A DNA stretch of 9,806 nucleotides. It comes from CADCVT01 sp035940955. Its GTDB lineage: Bacteria; Actinomycetota; Thermoleophilia; Solirubrobacterales; Solirubrobacteraceae. The stretch covers positions 1 to 9,806 of the forward strand of contig DASZEJ010000029.1 of assembly GCA_035940955.1 (NCBI GenBank), given 5' to 3'. A program made the translations under genes and the position numbers. The notes beneath the pieces are model-generated. The model was not told where the DNA came from, ran no database searches, and worked only from the letters and a program-made list of their open reading frames with translations. Within the stretch, counting starts at the first letter, position 1, and every line of letters begins with the position of its first letter. This document shows positions 1 to 6,728 of the stretch, one piece after another.

Positions 1-195
1 GCCGAGGCCCGCCGCATCGCCGCGCGGGTCGTCGAGCAGGTCCCGGGCGGCGTCAGCGTCGGCGTCGCGCTGGCGGCCGACGGCACCGAGGACCCCGGCG
101 CCCTCGTCCGCGCGGCCGACGCGGCGATGTACGTCGTCAAGCGCTCCGGCGGCGGCCGCTTCGAGCTGGCCGGCCCGCGGGCCGTCGCGGCCTAG
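1..195 (+). CDS. GGDEF-domain protein (diguanylate cyclase type), C-terminal end only
   Basis: The first 195 bases read in frame 1 as the last 64 residues of a protein that begins before the window. The tail has the end-of-GGDEF pattern: a strand VSVGVALA (about residues 19-26 of the fragment), then LVRAADAAMYVVKRSGGGRFE, matching the family's 'ADxAMYxAKxxGRN' helix. GGDEF domains make the second messenger cyclic di-GMP from two GTP. The GG(D/E)EF active-site loop lies upstream of the window, so I cannot tell whether this copy is active or what sensory domain it carries. The protein stops about 10 residues after the domain, so GGDEF is its last domain. The stop codon TAG (193-195) shares bases with the stop codon of the convergent phosphoesterase gene. 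Confidence 0.85.
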   Translation, partial: AEARRIAARVVEQVPGGVSVGVALAADGTEDPGALVRAADAAMYVVKRSGGGRFELAGPRAVAA

Positions 196-824
196 AGCGA
201 CGCGCGCTCCAGGCGGCCGGCGGCCGCCTCGACCCAGGCGCCGTCGAAGCGCTCCCGCAGGGTCGCGAGCACGGCGTCGACGGGGTACTCGACGCGGCGG
301 TGCTCGATGCGCCCGTCGTCGTGGAGCAGGGCGTAGGCGGCGCGGCGGTCGCCGTCGAGCGGCAGGCCGACCGACCCGGGGTTGACGAGCTCGATCCCGT
401 CGTGGACGCGGCGGAACGGCAGGTGCGTGTGGCCGAAGATCAGGCGGCGGTCGGTGACGCCCGCGAGCAGCTCCGCGTCGCTGCCGGCCGGCTCCGGGAG
501 GAACGAGCGCACGTCGCTGACCGGCGAGCCGTGCCAGGCGCGCGTGCCGTCGCCGAGCGCGACGCTCTCCGGCAGCCGCCCGAGCTCGTCCACCAGCTCG
601 TCGCCCAGCGCCGCGCGGGCGGCCGCGATGGCCCCGGGCACGGGCTCCTCGCCGGGGGCCTCGTCCGGCGCGGCGGTCCAGCGCTCGCCGTTCCCGCGCA
701 GCCAGCGCGCGCCGTCCAGCGAGCGCAGCCGCTCGACGGTCTCGGCCGGGTGGGCGCCGAACAGCGCGACGTCGCCGCCGATCAGCCATTCCGTCGCACC
801 GGCCGCCCATGCGTCGGCCAGCAC
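192..824 (-). CDS. Calcineurin-like metallophosphoesterase (YfcE/MJ0936 type), main part after an apparent frameshift
   Basis: This is the in-frame portion (210 codons from a GTG) of a small metal-dependent phosphoesterase of the Metallophos_2 kind. Such enzymes hydrolyse phosphodiesters with a two-metal centre in the cytoplasm; the substrate is not predictable here. Visible family motifs in order are GGDVALFG (GD motif), a GNGER box where most family members have GNH(D/E), WHGSP (metal-binding His) and FGHTHLPF (GHTH motif), then NPGSVGLP, which also recurs in the family. The first motif, D-x-H, is missing from this frame but is encoded just upstream in the +1 frame (see 825-876). Joined, the two pieces give about 227 residues, a normal family length. 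The GTG at 824 is therefore probably an internal Val codon rather than a true start. The gene ends tail to tail with the GGDEF gene, sharing CTAG. Confidence 0.75.
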   Translation of the reverse strand: MLADAWAAGATEWLIGGDVALFGAHPAETVERLRSLDGARWLRGNGERWTAAPDEAPGEEPVPGAIAAARAALGDELVDELGRLPESVALGDGTRAWHGSPVSDVRSFLPEPAGSDAELLAGVTDRRLIFGHTHLPFRRVHDGIELVNPGSVGLPLDGDRRAAYALLHDDGRIEHRRVEYPVDAVLATLRERFDGAWVEAAAGRLERASL

Positions 825-876
825 GGGCGTCCAGCGCGGGCAGGTTGCCGTGGACGTCGTACAGCAGCGCGATCAT
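825..876 (-). pseudogene. 5' fragment of the metallophosphoesterase, out of frame with the rest
   Basis: On the minus strand an ATG at 876-874 opens a reading frame giving MIALLYDVHGNLPALDA. This is the classical N-terminus of the family and contains the DxH metal-binding pair (Asp7, His9) and the HGN signature. After GAC GCC this frame runs into nonsense, while the other frame continues perfectly with VLADAWAAGATEW. Removing one C from the CCC run at 825-827 would restore 'ALDAVLADAWAAG'. So one gene of 192-876 appears split by a single-base insertion, which may be a sequencing error or a real inactivating mutation. The upstream stretch CATGAT-CGCCCC-ATG has a weak -10-like hexamer (A at position 2, T at 6) six bases before the start, compatible with a leaderless mRNA. 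Confidence 0.75.
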
Positions 877-888
877 GGGGCGATCATG
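869..888. repeat. 9-base direct repeat spanning two divergent start codons
   Basis: GCGATCATG occurs at 869-877 and again at 880-888, with two G's between them, so the copies are 11 bases apart (about one helical turn). The second copy supplies the ATG of the acetyltransferase on the + strand. The CAT in the first copy (874-876) is the ATG of the phosphoesterase on the - strand. Only nine bases lie between the two start codons, so any promoter must lie inside the opposing gene or in this repeat. The function is unknown; it could be an operator-like site or simply coincidence. Confidence 0.5.
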
Positions 889-1494
889 TCACTGCGCGCC
901 ACCGGCCCCACGCTCACGCTGCGCTTCGCCGAGCCCGCCGACGCCCCGGCCCTGTTCGCGCACGCGCGCGACCCGGAGGTCACGCGCTTCTTCTCGTGGG
1001 GCCCGTACGAGCGCGTCGAGGAGGCGGTCGCGTACGTCGAGCGGCTGCCGGCCGAGCGCGCGTCGGGCCGCCAGCTCGACCTGCTGATCGACCACCGCGA
1101 CCACGGGCCGATCGGCGTCATCGGCCTGGGGGAGTGGAGCCTGCGCGACCGCCGGGCGGTCGTGGGCACGTGGCTCGGGCGCGCGCACTGGGGCACGGGC
1201 GCCAACGCCGAGGCCAAGGCGCTGCTCGCGCGGCTGGCCTTCGACCGCCTCGGGCTGGAGCGCGTCGGCGCCTACGCCTCGCCCGCCAACCCGCGCTCCC
1301 AGCGCGCGCTCGAGAAGCTCGGCTTCGTCGCCGAAGGCACGCTGCGCGCCTACCACCGCCACGGCGACCGGGTGCACGACGTGCGCGTGTTCTCGCTCCT
1401 GCGCTCCGAGCTTCAGGCCACGCCGCTCGCCGCGGTGCCCTGCGCGCTGACCGGCGACCCGCCGCCGGCGTTCGTCAGCGCGCCTCCCACCTGA
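886..1494 (+). CDS. GNAT-family N-acetyltransferase (RimJ/RimL-like, Acetyltransf_3)
   Basis: The 202-residue product is a cytoplasmic acetyl-CoA-dependent acyltransferase; the acceptor cannot be told from sequence. It begins with the typical LTLRFAEPADAPALF strand-helix (residues 10-24). It has the central strand GVIGLGEW (77-84), the acetyl-CoA pyrophosphate loop region HWGTGANAEAKALL (101-114), and the late motif NPRSQRALEKLGFVAEGTLR (135-154), in which Asn135, Ser138 and the ALEKLGF helix are diagnostic of the RimJ/L branch. The start is the ATG at 886, chosen because the domain begins within 10 residues and the upstream frame is antisense to the phosphoesterase. A GGGG five bases before the start is the only ribosome-binding hint. 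The domain is complete by about residue 173. A further 29-residue Ala/Pro-rich tail runs 20 bases into the end of the convergent permease gene and looks like non-conserved read-on. Confidence 0.88.
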   Translation: MSLRATGPTLTLRFAEPADAPALFAHARDPEVTRFFSWGPYERVEEAVAYVERLPAERASGRQLDLLIDHRDHGPIGVIGLGEWSLRDRRAVVGTWLGRAHWGTGANAEAKALLARLAFDRLGLERVGAYASPANPRSQRALEKLGFVAEGTLRAYHRHGDRVHDVRVFSLLRSELQATPLAAVPCALTGDPPPAFVSAPPT

Positions 1495-2200
1495 AGCCGC
1501 GCACCGCGAGCACGCCGCCCGCCGCCGTCCACAGCGCGACGACCACCAGCCCCGACCACGCGCTCTCGCCGGTCACCATCGCGCCCGACAGCCCGTCGAT
1601 GACGTGCACGAGCGGCAGCGCCTCGGCGATGTCGCGCAGGAACGCCGGGGCGTCGTCGGCGTCGTAGAAGACGCCGCTGATCGCGATCAGCGGCAGGAAC
1701 GCCGCGTTGACGTACGCGGCGGTCGACTCGAAGTTGGGGATCGCGTTGGCCAGCGCGGCGCCCAGCAGCGCGAAGCACGCGACCCCCGCCGCCGCGAACA
1801 CCGCGAGCGCGAGCCAGTCGTCCGGCCAGCCGACGCCGAAGAACGCCCGCCCCGCGACGATCACGATCGCCAGCTGGATGGCGGCGTTCGTCACCGCGTG
1901 CAGCGCCAGGGCGCCGAGGTACGCGCCGGCGGGCATCGGCGTCCCGCGCAGGCGCTTGAGCACGCCCTCCTCGCGCAGGAACACGAGCGTGTAGGGCAGC
2001 GCGACGAACGTCGCCGACACGATGCTCATCCCGGCGATGCCGGGGACGAGGACGTCGAGGTTCTCCTGGTCGCCGGCGAACACGGCGCCGAACAGCGCGA
2101 GGAACAGCAGCGGCAGGACGAAGTTGAAGAACGCCGCGCTCGGGTTGCGCCAGAACATCCGGCGCTCCAGGCGGTACTGGCGCCAGGCGACCTCAATCAC
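1475..2200 (-). CDS. ABC-2 type transporter permease (DrrB/NodJ-like)
   Basis: This 241-residue integral membrane protein is the channel half of an ABC exporter whose ATPase is encoded immediately upstream. Hydrophobic segments are visible at about residues 24-42, 52-75, 97-117, 128-152, 160-178 and 215-234, giving the six spans usual for ABC2_membrane proteins. Between spans two and three is the family landmark FLREEGVLKRLRGTPMP (74-90), the coupling-helix region that contacts the ATPase. The start is GTG at 2200, which overlaps the end of the ATPase gene by eight bases (its TGA is at 2195-2193), so translation is probably coupled and made in equal amounts. Relatives export lipids, drugs or polysaccharide, but nothing nearby names the cargo. 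The 3' end overlaps the convergent acetyltransferase by 20 bases. Confidence 0.9.
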   Translation of the reverse strand: MIEVAWRQYRLERRMFWRNPSAAFFNFVLPLLFLALFGAVFAGDQENLDVLVPGIAGMSIVSATFVALPYTLVFLREEGVLKRLRGTPMPAGAYLGALALHAVTNAAIQLAIVIVAGRAFFGVGWPDDWLALAVFAAAGVACFALLGAALANAIPNFESTAAYVNAAFLPLIAISGVFYDADDAPAFLRDIAEALPLVHVIDGLSGAMVTGESAWSGLVVVALWTAAGGVLAVRGFRWEAR

Positions 2201-3053
2201 GGACGGCCTCCTCGGTCAGGTCGAGGTAGACGTCCTCCAGCGACGGCCGGGTGACCGACAGGTCGCGCAGCGGCTCGCCGCGCGCGAGCGCGGCGGAGGT
2301 CAGCTGGTGCAGCAGGCCGGTCGGGTCCTCGGTCTCGCGGCTCTGCACCGCGCCGGTCTCCGCGTCGCGCCACGCGACCCGGTAGAGCGCGCCGACGCCC
2401 AGCTCGGCCGGGGCGCCGACCGTGACGATCCGCCCGTCCTTCATGATCGCCACCCGGTCGCACAGCGCCTGGGCCTCGTCGAGGTAGTGGGTGGTGAGCA
2501 GGACGGTCTTGCCGAGGTCGGCCAGCGAGCGGACGGTCTGCCACGCCGTGCGGCGGGCGGCGGGGTCGAACCCGGTGGTCGGCTCGTCGAGGAACACCAC
2601 CTCGGGGTCGCCGACGAGCGCCAGCGCGAAGTCCAGCCGGCGCAGCTGCCCGCCCGACAGCCGGCGGGTGCGCTCGCGCTCCTTGCCGCGCAGCCCGGCC
2701 AGGTCGATCACCTCGTCGACGTCGCGGGGCCTCGGGTACAGCCGCGCCCAGTGCTCGAGCAGCTCGCGGACCGCCAGGTGCCGGTAGATCCCGCCGCCCT
2801 GCGGCACGATCCCGACCCGCTCGCGCAGCGCGCGCGGGCGCTGGCCGGGGTCGTGGCCGAGCACCGAGACGATCCCCGCGGTGCGCTCGCGGTAGCCCTC
2901 CAGGATCTCGACGGTGGTCGTCTTCCCCGCCCCGTTCGGGCCGAGCAGGCCGAAGACCTCGCCCCGCGCGACGTCGAAGTCGATGCCGCGGACGGCCTCG
3001 ACGGAGCCGTAGGACTTGTGCAGGTCGCGGACCAGGATGGCGGGGGCGTGCAC
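2193..3053 (-). CDS. ABC transporter ATP-binding protein (DrrA/CcmA type)
   Basis: The 286-residue cytoplasmic ATPase powers the ABC-2 permease encoded just downstream. All nucleotide-binding motifs are intact: Walker A GPNGAGKT (38-45), Q-loop Gln85 in IVPQGGG, signature LSGGQLRRLDFALAL (132-146), Walker B VVFLDEP (152-158), D-loop in GFDPAAR (161-167) and the switch His189 in LLTTHYLDEA. GFDP in place of the more common GLDP, and the C-terminal extension ending RPSLEDVYLDLT (269-280), are typical of the drug/antibiotic exporter subfamily. I chose GTG at 3053 because the ABC domain starts six residues later (ILVRDLHKSYG). A longer open frame exists but is antisense to ppx. The first base of this gene is only 21 bases from the start of the divergent ppx gene. 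Confidence 0.93.
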   Translation of the reverse strand: MHAPAILVRDLHKSYGSVEAVRGIDFDVARGEVFGLLGPNGAGKTTTVEILEGYRERTAGIVSVLGHDPGQRPRALRERVGIVPQGGGIYRHLAVRELLEHWARLYPRPRDVDEVIDLAGLRGKERERTRRLSGGQLRRLDFALALVGDPEVVFLDEPTTGFDPAARRTAWQTVRSLADLGKTVLLTTHYLDEAQALCDRVAIMKDGRIVTVGAPAELGVGALYRVAWRDAETGAVQSRETEDPTGLLHQLTSAALARGEPLRDLSVTRPSLEDVYLDLTEEAVRD

Positions 3054-3060
3054 GGCCGTC

Positions 3061-3071
3061 CGTACAGTACG
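3061..3071. promoter_or_regulatory. Symmetric bidirectional -10-like element between the ABC ATPase and ppx
   Basis: The 21-base gap between the two divergent GTG codons contains CGTAC-A-GTACG, a perfect inverted repeat about one central base. It includes TACAGTA (3063-3069), which reads as a TANNNT -10 hexamer on both strands: TACAGT on + (3063-3068) and TACTGT on - (3069-3064). The + hexamer ends six bases before the ppx GTG at 3075, the spacing expected if transcription starts at the GTG itself (leaderless). The - hexamer ends ten bases before the ATPase GTG, giving at most a few bases of leader. No good -35 match is visible on either side. TANNNTA-type symmetric -10 elements driving divergent transcription are known in bacteria; that this one works so is inference. 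Confidence 0.5.
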
Positions 3072-3074
3072 CGT

Positions 3075-3944
3075 GTGCTCTGCGCGTGCATCGACATCGG
3101 GTCGAACACGACCCGCCTGTTGGTGGCGGACGCGGGACAGGGCACGCTGCGCGCGGTGCTGCAGGACCGCGTGTACACGCGCCTGCGCGGCCCGGCCGAG
3201 GTGCCGCCGGAGCGGATCGCCGCGATCGCCGACGCCGTGGCGGGCCACGTGCAGCTGGCGCGCGAGCGCGGGTGCGCGTGCGTGCGCGCGGTCGGGACGG
3301 CGGCGCTGCGCGACGCGGCCAACCGCGACGAGCTGACCGAGGCGATCCGGCGGCGGGCCGGCGTGGCGGTGGAGGTCCTGAGCGGCGAGGAGGAGGCGCG
3401 GCTGGCGTTCGCCGGCGCGACCCGCACGCTGCCCGACCCGCCGCGCGGCGACGTCGGGGTCGTGGACGTCGGCGGCGGCTCGACGGAGCTGGTGGTCGGC
3501 ACCGCGGCCGGGGGCGTCTCGTGGTCGGCCTCGCTGGCGATCGGCAGCGGGGTGCTGGCCGACGCGCACGTGCGCTCGGACCCGCCGTCGGCGGCCGAGC
3601 TGCAGCGGGTGCGCGAGCACGTGGCCGGCGCGTTCGAGGGGGTCGAGGTCCCGCGCCCGCCGGTCGCCTACGCGGTCGGCGGCAGCGCCGGGTCGCTGCG
3701 CCGGCTGGCCGGCCCGGTGCTCGACCCGGAGTCGCTCGAGCGGGCGCTGGGCGAGCTCGCGTCGGCGCCCGCCGCCGAGGTGGCGGCCCGGCTCGGCCTC
3801 GACCCCGAGCGCGTGCGCCTGCTGCCCGCCGGCATCGTCGTCCTCGAGCAGGCCAGCCGCGCGCTCGGCGCGCCGCTCGAGATCGGCCGCGGCGGGGTGC
3901 GCGAGGGCGTCATCCTCGACGAGCTGGAGAGGCGGGCGGCGTGA
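3075..3944 (+). CDS. ppx: Exopolyphosphatase / GppA family phosphatase (short form)
   Basis: The 289-residue product belongs to the ASKHA-fold Ppx/GppA family, which removes terminal phosphates from polyphosphate or converts pppGpp to ppGpp. The phosphate-1 loop CIDIGSNTTRLLVAD (5-19) and phosphate-2 loop VVDVGGGSTELVVG (129-142) are intact. So are VGTAALRDAANR (73-84), the catalytic region EVLSGEEEARLAF (100-112), AVGGSAGSLR (200-209), LPAGIVVLEQASRALG (250-265) and the closing GRGGVREGVILDEL (271-284). It lacks the C-terminal HD-like extension of the roughly 500-residue enterobacterial Ppx, as do most actinobacterial copies. GTG 3075 is chosen because the phosphate-1 strand starts within five residues; there is no Shine-Dalgarno, consistent with leaderless translation. 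The stop overlaps the ppk start by four bases (GTGA). Ppx is preferred over GppA because of the ppk neighbour. Confidence 0.92.
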   Translation: MLCACIDIGSNTTRLLVADAGQGTLRAVLQDRVYTRLRGPAEVPPERIAAIADAVAGHVQLARERGCACVRAVGTAALRDAANRDELTEAIRRRAGVAVEVLSGEEEARLAFAGATRTLPDPPRGDVGVVDVGGGSTELVVGTAAGGVSWSASLAIGSGVLADAHVRSDPPSAAELQRVREHVAGAFEGVEVPRPPVAYAVGGSAGSLRRLAGPVLDPESLERALGELASAPAAEVAARLGLDPERVRLLPAGIVVLEQASRALGAPLEIGRGGVREGVILDELERRAA

Positions 3945-6034
3945 CCGAGACGGCGGCCTCGATCGACCTGCTCGCCAGCGAGCTGCACGGCAACCGCGAG
4001 CTGTCGTGGCTGGACTTCAACGCGCGCGTGCTGGAGCTGGCCGAGGACGGCGACGTGCCGCTCATGGAGCGGGTGAAGTTCGCGTCGATCTGGACGTCGA
4101 ACCTCGACGAGTTCTTCATGGTCAGGGTCGCCGGCGTCGAGGACCAGGTCGATGCCGGGCTCACCGACCCCGGCCCGGACGGGCTGACGCCGCGCGGCGT
4201 GATCGGGCGCATCCGCGACCGCGTGGTCGCCCAGGCCGAGCGCCACACGCGCTGCATCCACGGCGAGCTGCTGCCGAGGCTCGCCGAGCACGGCCTGCGG
4301 GTCCTGTCCTGGGACGACGCCGCGGGCGAGCACGACGCGCTGCGCGAGCGCTTCCGGCGCCAGATCTTCCCGGTCCTCACCCCGCTTGCGGTCGGGGCAG
4401 GCCGCCCAATCCCGTACATCTCGAACCTGTCGCTGTCGCTCGCGGTGCTCGTCCGCGACCCGCAGACCGACCACACGACGTTCGCGCGCGTGAAGGTGCC
4501 GAAGGAGATGCTGCCGCGGTTCGTCGAGGTGGGGGACGGCGGGACGGCGTTCGTGCCGCTCGAGCAGGTGATCGCCGAGAACCTCGACACGCTGTTCCCG
4601 GGGATGGAGATCCTCGACCGCGGCGTCTTCCGGGTCACCCGCGACGCCGACCTCGAGATCTCCGGCGAGGCCGACGACCTGCTGCAGGCGGTCGAGGCCG
4701 AGCTGCGCCGCCGGCGGTTCGGCGAGGCCGTGCGCGTCGAGATCCAGGCCGGCATGTCGGACGGCCTGCGCGACCAGATCGTCGAGGCGCTCGGCGTCGA
4801 GCGGCGCCAGCTGTACGAGGTCGACGGGCTGCTCGACGCGACCGACCTCATGGGGCTCGCGGGCCTGCCGGGCTTCGCGGAGCTGCGCGACCCGCCGTGG
4901 ACGCCGGTGACCCAGCCCCGGCTGCAGGGCGACGACGTGGACCTGCTCGCCGAGATGCGCGAGGGCGACGTGCTCGTCCATCACCCGTACGACTCGTTCT
5001 CCTCGTCGGTCGAGCGGTTCGTCGAGCAGGCGGTCGTCGACCCGGACGTGCTCGCGATCAAGCTGACGATCTACCGCACCAGCGACGACTCGCCGCTCGT
5101 CCCCGCGCTCGTGCGCGCGACCGAGCGCGGCAAGCAGGCCGTCTGCCTGGTCGAGCTGAAGGCGCGCTTCGACGAGCAGGCCAACATCCAGTGGGCGCGG
5201 GCGCTGGAGGAGGCCGGCGTGCACGTCGTCTACGGGCACCCGTCGCTGAAGACCCACGCCAAGTGCGTGTTGGTGGTGCGGCGCGAGGGCGACGGCGTGC
5301 GCCACTACGTGCACGTGGGGACCGGCAACTACAACCCGACGACGGCGCGGCTCTACACCGACCTGGGGCTGCTGTCGTGCGACGAGGAGCTCGGGTCGGA
5401 CGTCGCCGACATGTTCAACTTCCTCACCGGCTTCGCGCGGCCGGCCGGCTACCGCAAGGCGCTCGTCGCGCCGACGCACCTGCGCGACGCGATCGTCGGG
5501 GAGGTCGAGCGGACGATCGAGGCCCACGAGGCCGGCAAGCCGGCCCGGATCGCGTTGAAGATGAACGCGCTCGTCGACCGGCGGTGCATCCTCGCGCTGT
5601 ACCGCGCGTCGCAGGCCGGGGTGCCGGTCGAGCTGAGCGTGCGGGGGATCTGCTGCCTGCGGCCGGGCGTCGAGGGCGTCTCGGAGAACGTGCGCGTGGT
5701 CTCGGTCGTCGGCCGGTTCCTCGAGCACTCGCGGATCTTCGCGTTCGAGCGCGACGGCGAGACGACGGTCTACGTCGGGTCGGCCGACCTCATGCCGCGC
5801 AACCTCGACACGCGCGTCGAGCTGCTCGCGCCGGTGGAGGACGGCGAGCTGAAGGCCGACCTCATGGACGTCCTCGAGCGGTCGATGGCCGACGACGCGT
5901 CGGCGTGGGAGCTGCGCCCGGACTGGTCGTGGGAGCGGCGCCGGCCGGGGCCCGAGCCGCGCTCGGTCCAGCGCGAGCTGATGGCCCGTCACGCCGAGCG
6001 CGCGGCCGAGGCGCCGACGGGCTCGCAGGCGTAG
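3941..6034 (+). CDS. ppk1: Polyphosphate kinase 1
   Basis: PPK1 reversibly builds long-chain polyphosphate from the gamma-phosphate of ATP. The 697-residue length is typical. The N-terminal domain opens with RELSWLDFNARVLELA (19-34) and ERVKFASIWTSNLDEFFMVRVAG (about 44-66). The head domain has LTPLAVGAGRPIPYISNLSLSLAV. The catalytic domains show HHPYDSFSSSVERF (from 347), IKLTIYRTS, LVELKARFDEQANI, and LKTHAKCVLV with the HxK pair whose His439 corresponds to the phosphorylated His435 of E. coli. They also show GTGNYNP (460-466) and EHSRIFAF with His596, corresponding to E. coli His592, then YVGSADLMPRNLDTRVE. All catalytic elements appear intact. The start GTG overlaps the ppx TGA by four bases, so the two are translated together. 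Gene order is ppx then ppk, the reverse of the E. coli operon. Confidence 0.96.
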   Translation: MTETAASIDLLASELHGNRELSWLDFNARVLELAEDGDVPLMERVKFASIWTSNLDEFFMVRVAGVEDQVDAGLTDPGPDGLTPRGVIGRIRDRVVAQAERHTRCIHGELLPRLAEHGLRVLSWDDAAGEHDALRERFRRQIFPVLTPLAVGAGRPIPYISNLSLSLAVLVRDPQTDHTTFARVKVPKEMLPRFVEVGDGGTAFVPLEQVIAENLDTLFPGMEILDRGVFRVTRDADLEISGEADDLLQAVEAELRRRRFGEAVRVEIQAGMSDGLRDQIVEALGVERRQLYEVDGLLDATDLMGLAGLPGFAELRDPPWTPVTQPRLQGDDVDLLAEMREGDVLVHHPYDSFSSSVERFVEQAVVDPDVLAIKLTIYRTSDDSPLVPALVRATERGKQAVCLVELKARFDEQANIQWARALEEAGVHVVYGHPSLKTHAKCVLVVRREGDGVRHYVHVGTGNYNPTTARLYTDLGLLSCDEELGSDVADMFNFLTGFARPAGYRKALVAPTHLRDAIVGEVERTIEAHEAGKPARIALKMNALVDRRCILALYRASQAGVPVELSVRGICCLRPGVEGVSENVRVVSVVGRFLEHSRIFAFERDGETTVYVGSADLMPRNLDTRVELLAPVEDGELKADLMDVLERSMADDASAWELRPDWSWERRRPGPEPRSVQRELMARHAERAAEAPTGSQA

Positions 6035-6049
6035 ATCCGCCCGGCCCGC

Positions 6050-6055
6050 CACAAT
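6050..6055 (+). promoter_or_regulatory. Weak -10-like hexamer before the first ferritin-like gene
   Basis: CACAAT lies in the 28-base gap after ppk1 and ends seven bases before the GTG at 6063. Its A at position 2 and T at position 6 fit the core of a -10 element, and its spacing resembles the TACAGT-six-bases-GTG arrangement at ppx. It stands out because it is one of few AT-rich spots in the region. It could start a leaderless transcript for the ferritin-like pair independent of the ppx-ppk1 message. No -35 is evident. Confidence 0.3.
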
Positions 6056-6062
6056 CCCCGCC

Positions 6063-6728
6063 GTGCCCACCCGCCGCGCGCCCACCGACGCACCCGGCAC
6101 CGCTGCGTCGCCCACGCGCCGCCGCCTCCTCGCGGCCGCCGCGGCGTCCTCCTCCGCCGTCCTCCTCGCGGCCTGCGGCGGCGAGGACGAGAGCGAGCGG
6201 GAGGAGGAGCGCGACGCCGCCGACCTCGAGATCGTGCGGTTCCTGCTCGGGATCGAGGACGTCGAGGCGGCGTTCTGGAGCGAGGCGACGTCGCGCGGGT
6301 CGCTCGACGCGGGCGACGTGCCCGCGACCGTCGCGCGCAACGAGCAGGAGCACGTCGGCGTGCTGGAGCGCTGGGTGCGCAAGCTCGGCGGCGACCGCCC
6401 GCCGCCCGCACGCACGTCGTTCGAGGCGATCTTCGCCGCCGGGCCGGACGAGGCGCTGTCGGCCGGCGCCTCGCTCGAGAACCTCTCCGCGGCGGCCTAC
6501 CTCGGCCAGATCAACCGCGTGCAGGACCGCAACCTGCTCGCCTCGCTGCTCGCCATCCACACCGTCGAGGGCCGCCAGGCGGCGGCGCTCAACCGCCTCG
6601 CCGGCCGCGGGTTCTCGCTCGGGACCAGCCAGCTCGAGGGCGCGCTGCCCGACGGCGCGTTCGCCGAGCCGATGGTCATGCGCGAGGTCCGCACCGCGCT
6701 GCGCCGCTACACCGGGGGCCGCTCGTGA
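6063..6728 (+). CDS. Ferritin-like (Ferritin_2) domain lipoprotein, Tat-type signal
   Basis: The 221-residue protein begins with an extended N-region carrying RRR (19-21), a hydrophobic Ala/Leu stretch, and a lipobox LAAC with Cys38 (35-38). It is therefore predicted to be exported, probably folded by the Tat route, and lipid-anchored outside the membrane. An acidic linker (41-54, GEDES-EEERD type) follows. The rest is a helical bundle resembling secreted ferritin-like proteins of the Ferritin_2/DUF4439 kind. Candidate metal ligands by helix are Glu65 (GIEDVEAAFW), Glu94 and His97 (NEQEHVG), Glu139 (SLENLSAAAY) and Glu169 (TVEGRQAAAL). In the last ExxH position a Gln172 replaces His, unlike the downstream paralogue, so the metal site may be altered. 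GTG 6063 is the first start giving the full signal region. The stop overlaps the next gene by four bases. Iron or other metal binding is a family inference, and no enzymatic role is known to me. Confidence 0.78.
   Translation: MPTRRAPTDAPGTAASPTRRRLLAAAAASSSAVLLAACGGEDESEREEERDAADLEIVRFLLGIEDVEAAFWSEATSRGSLDAGDVPATVARNEQEHVGVLERWVRKLGGDRPPPARTSFEAIFAAGPDEALSAGASLENLSAAAYLGQINRVQDRNLLASLLAIHTVEGRQAAALNRLAGRGFSLGTSQLEGALPDGAFAEPMVMREVRTALRRYTGGRS

Noticed and set aside
300..1667. Long + strand open frame of 455 codons
   Set aside because: It is rich in Arg/Ala/Gly/Pro low-complexity text, lies antisense to the phosphoesterase and out of frame with the acetyltransferase, and has no family motif; high GC makes such open shadows common.
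3668..6415. 915-codon minus-strand open frame antisense to ppk1
   Set aside because: Low-complexity Arg/Ala/His/Asp composition without domains, fully explained as the antisense of a high-GC gene with strong PPK1 conservation on the other strand.
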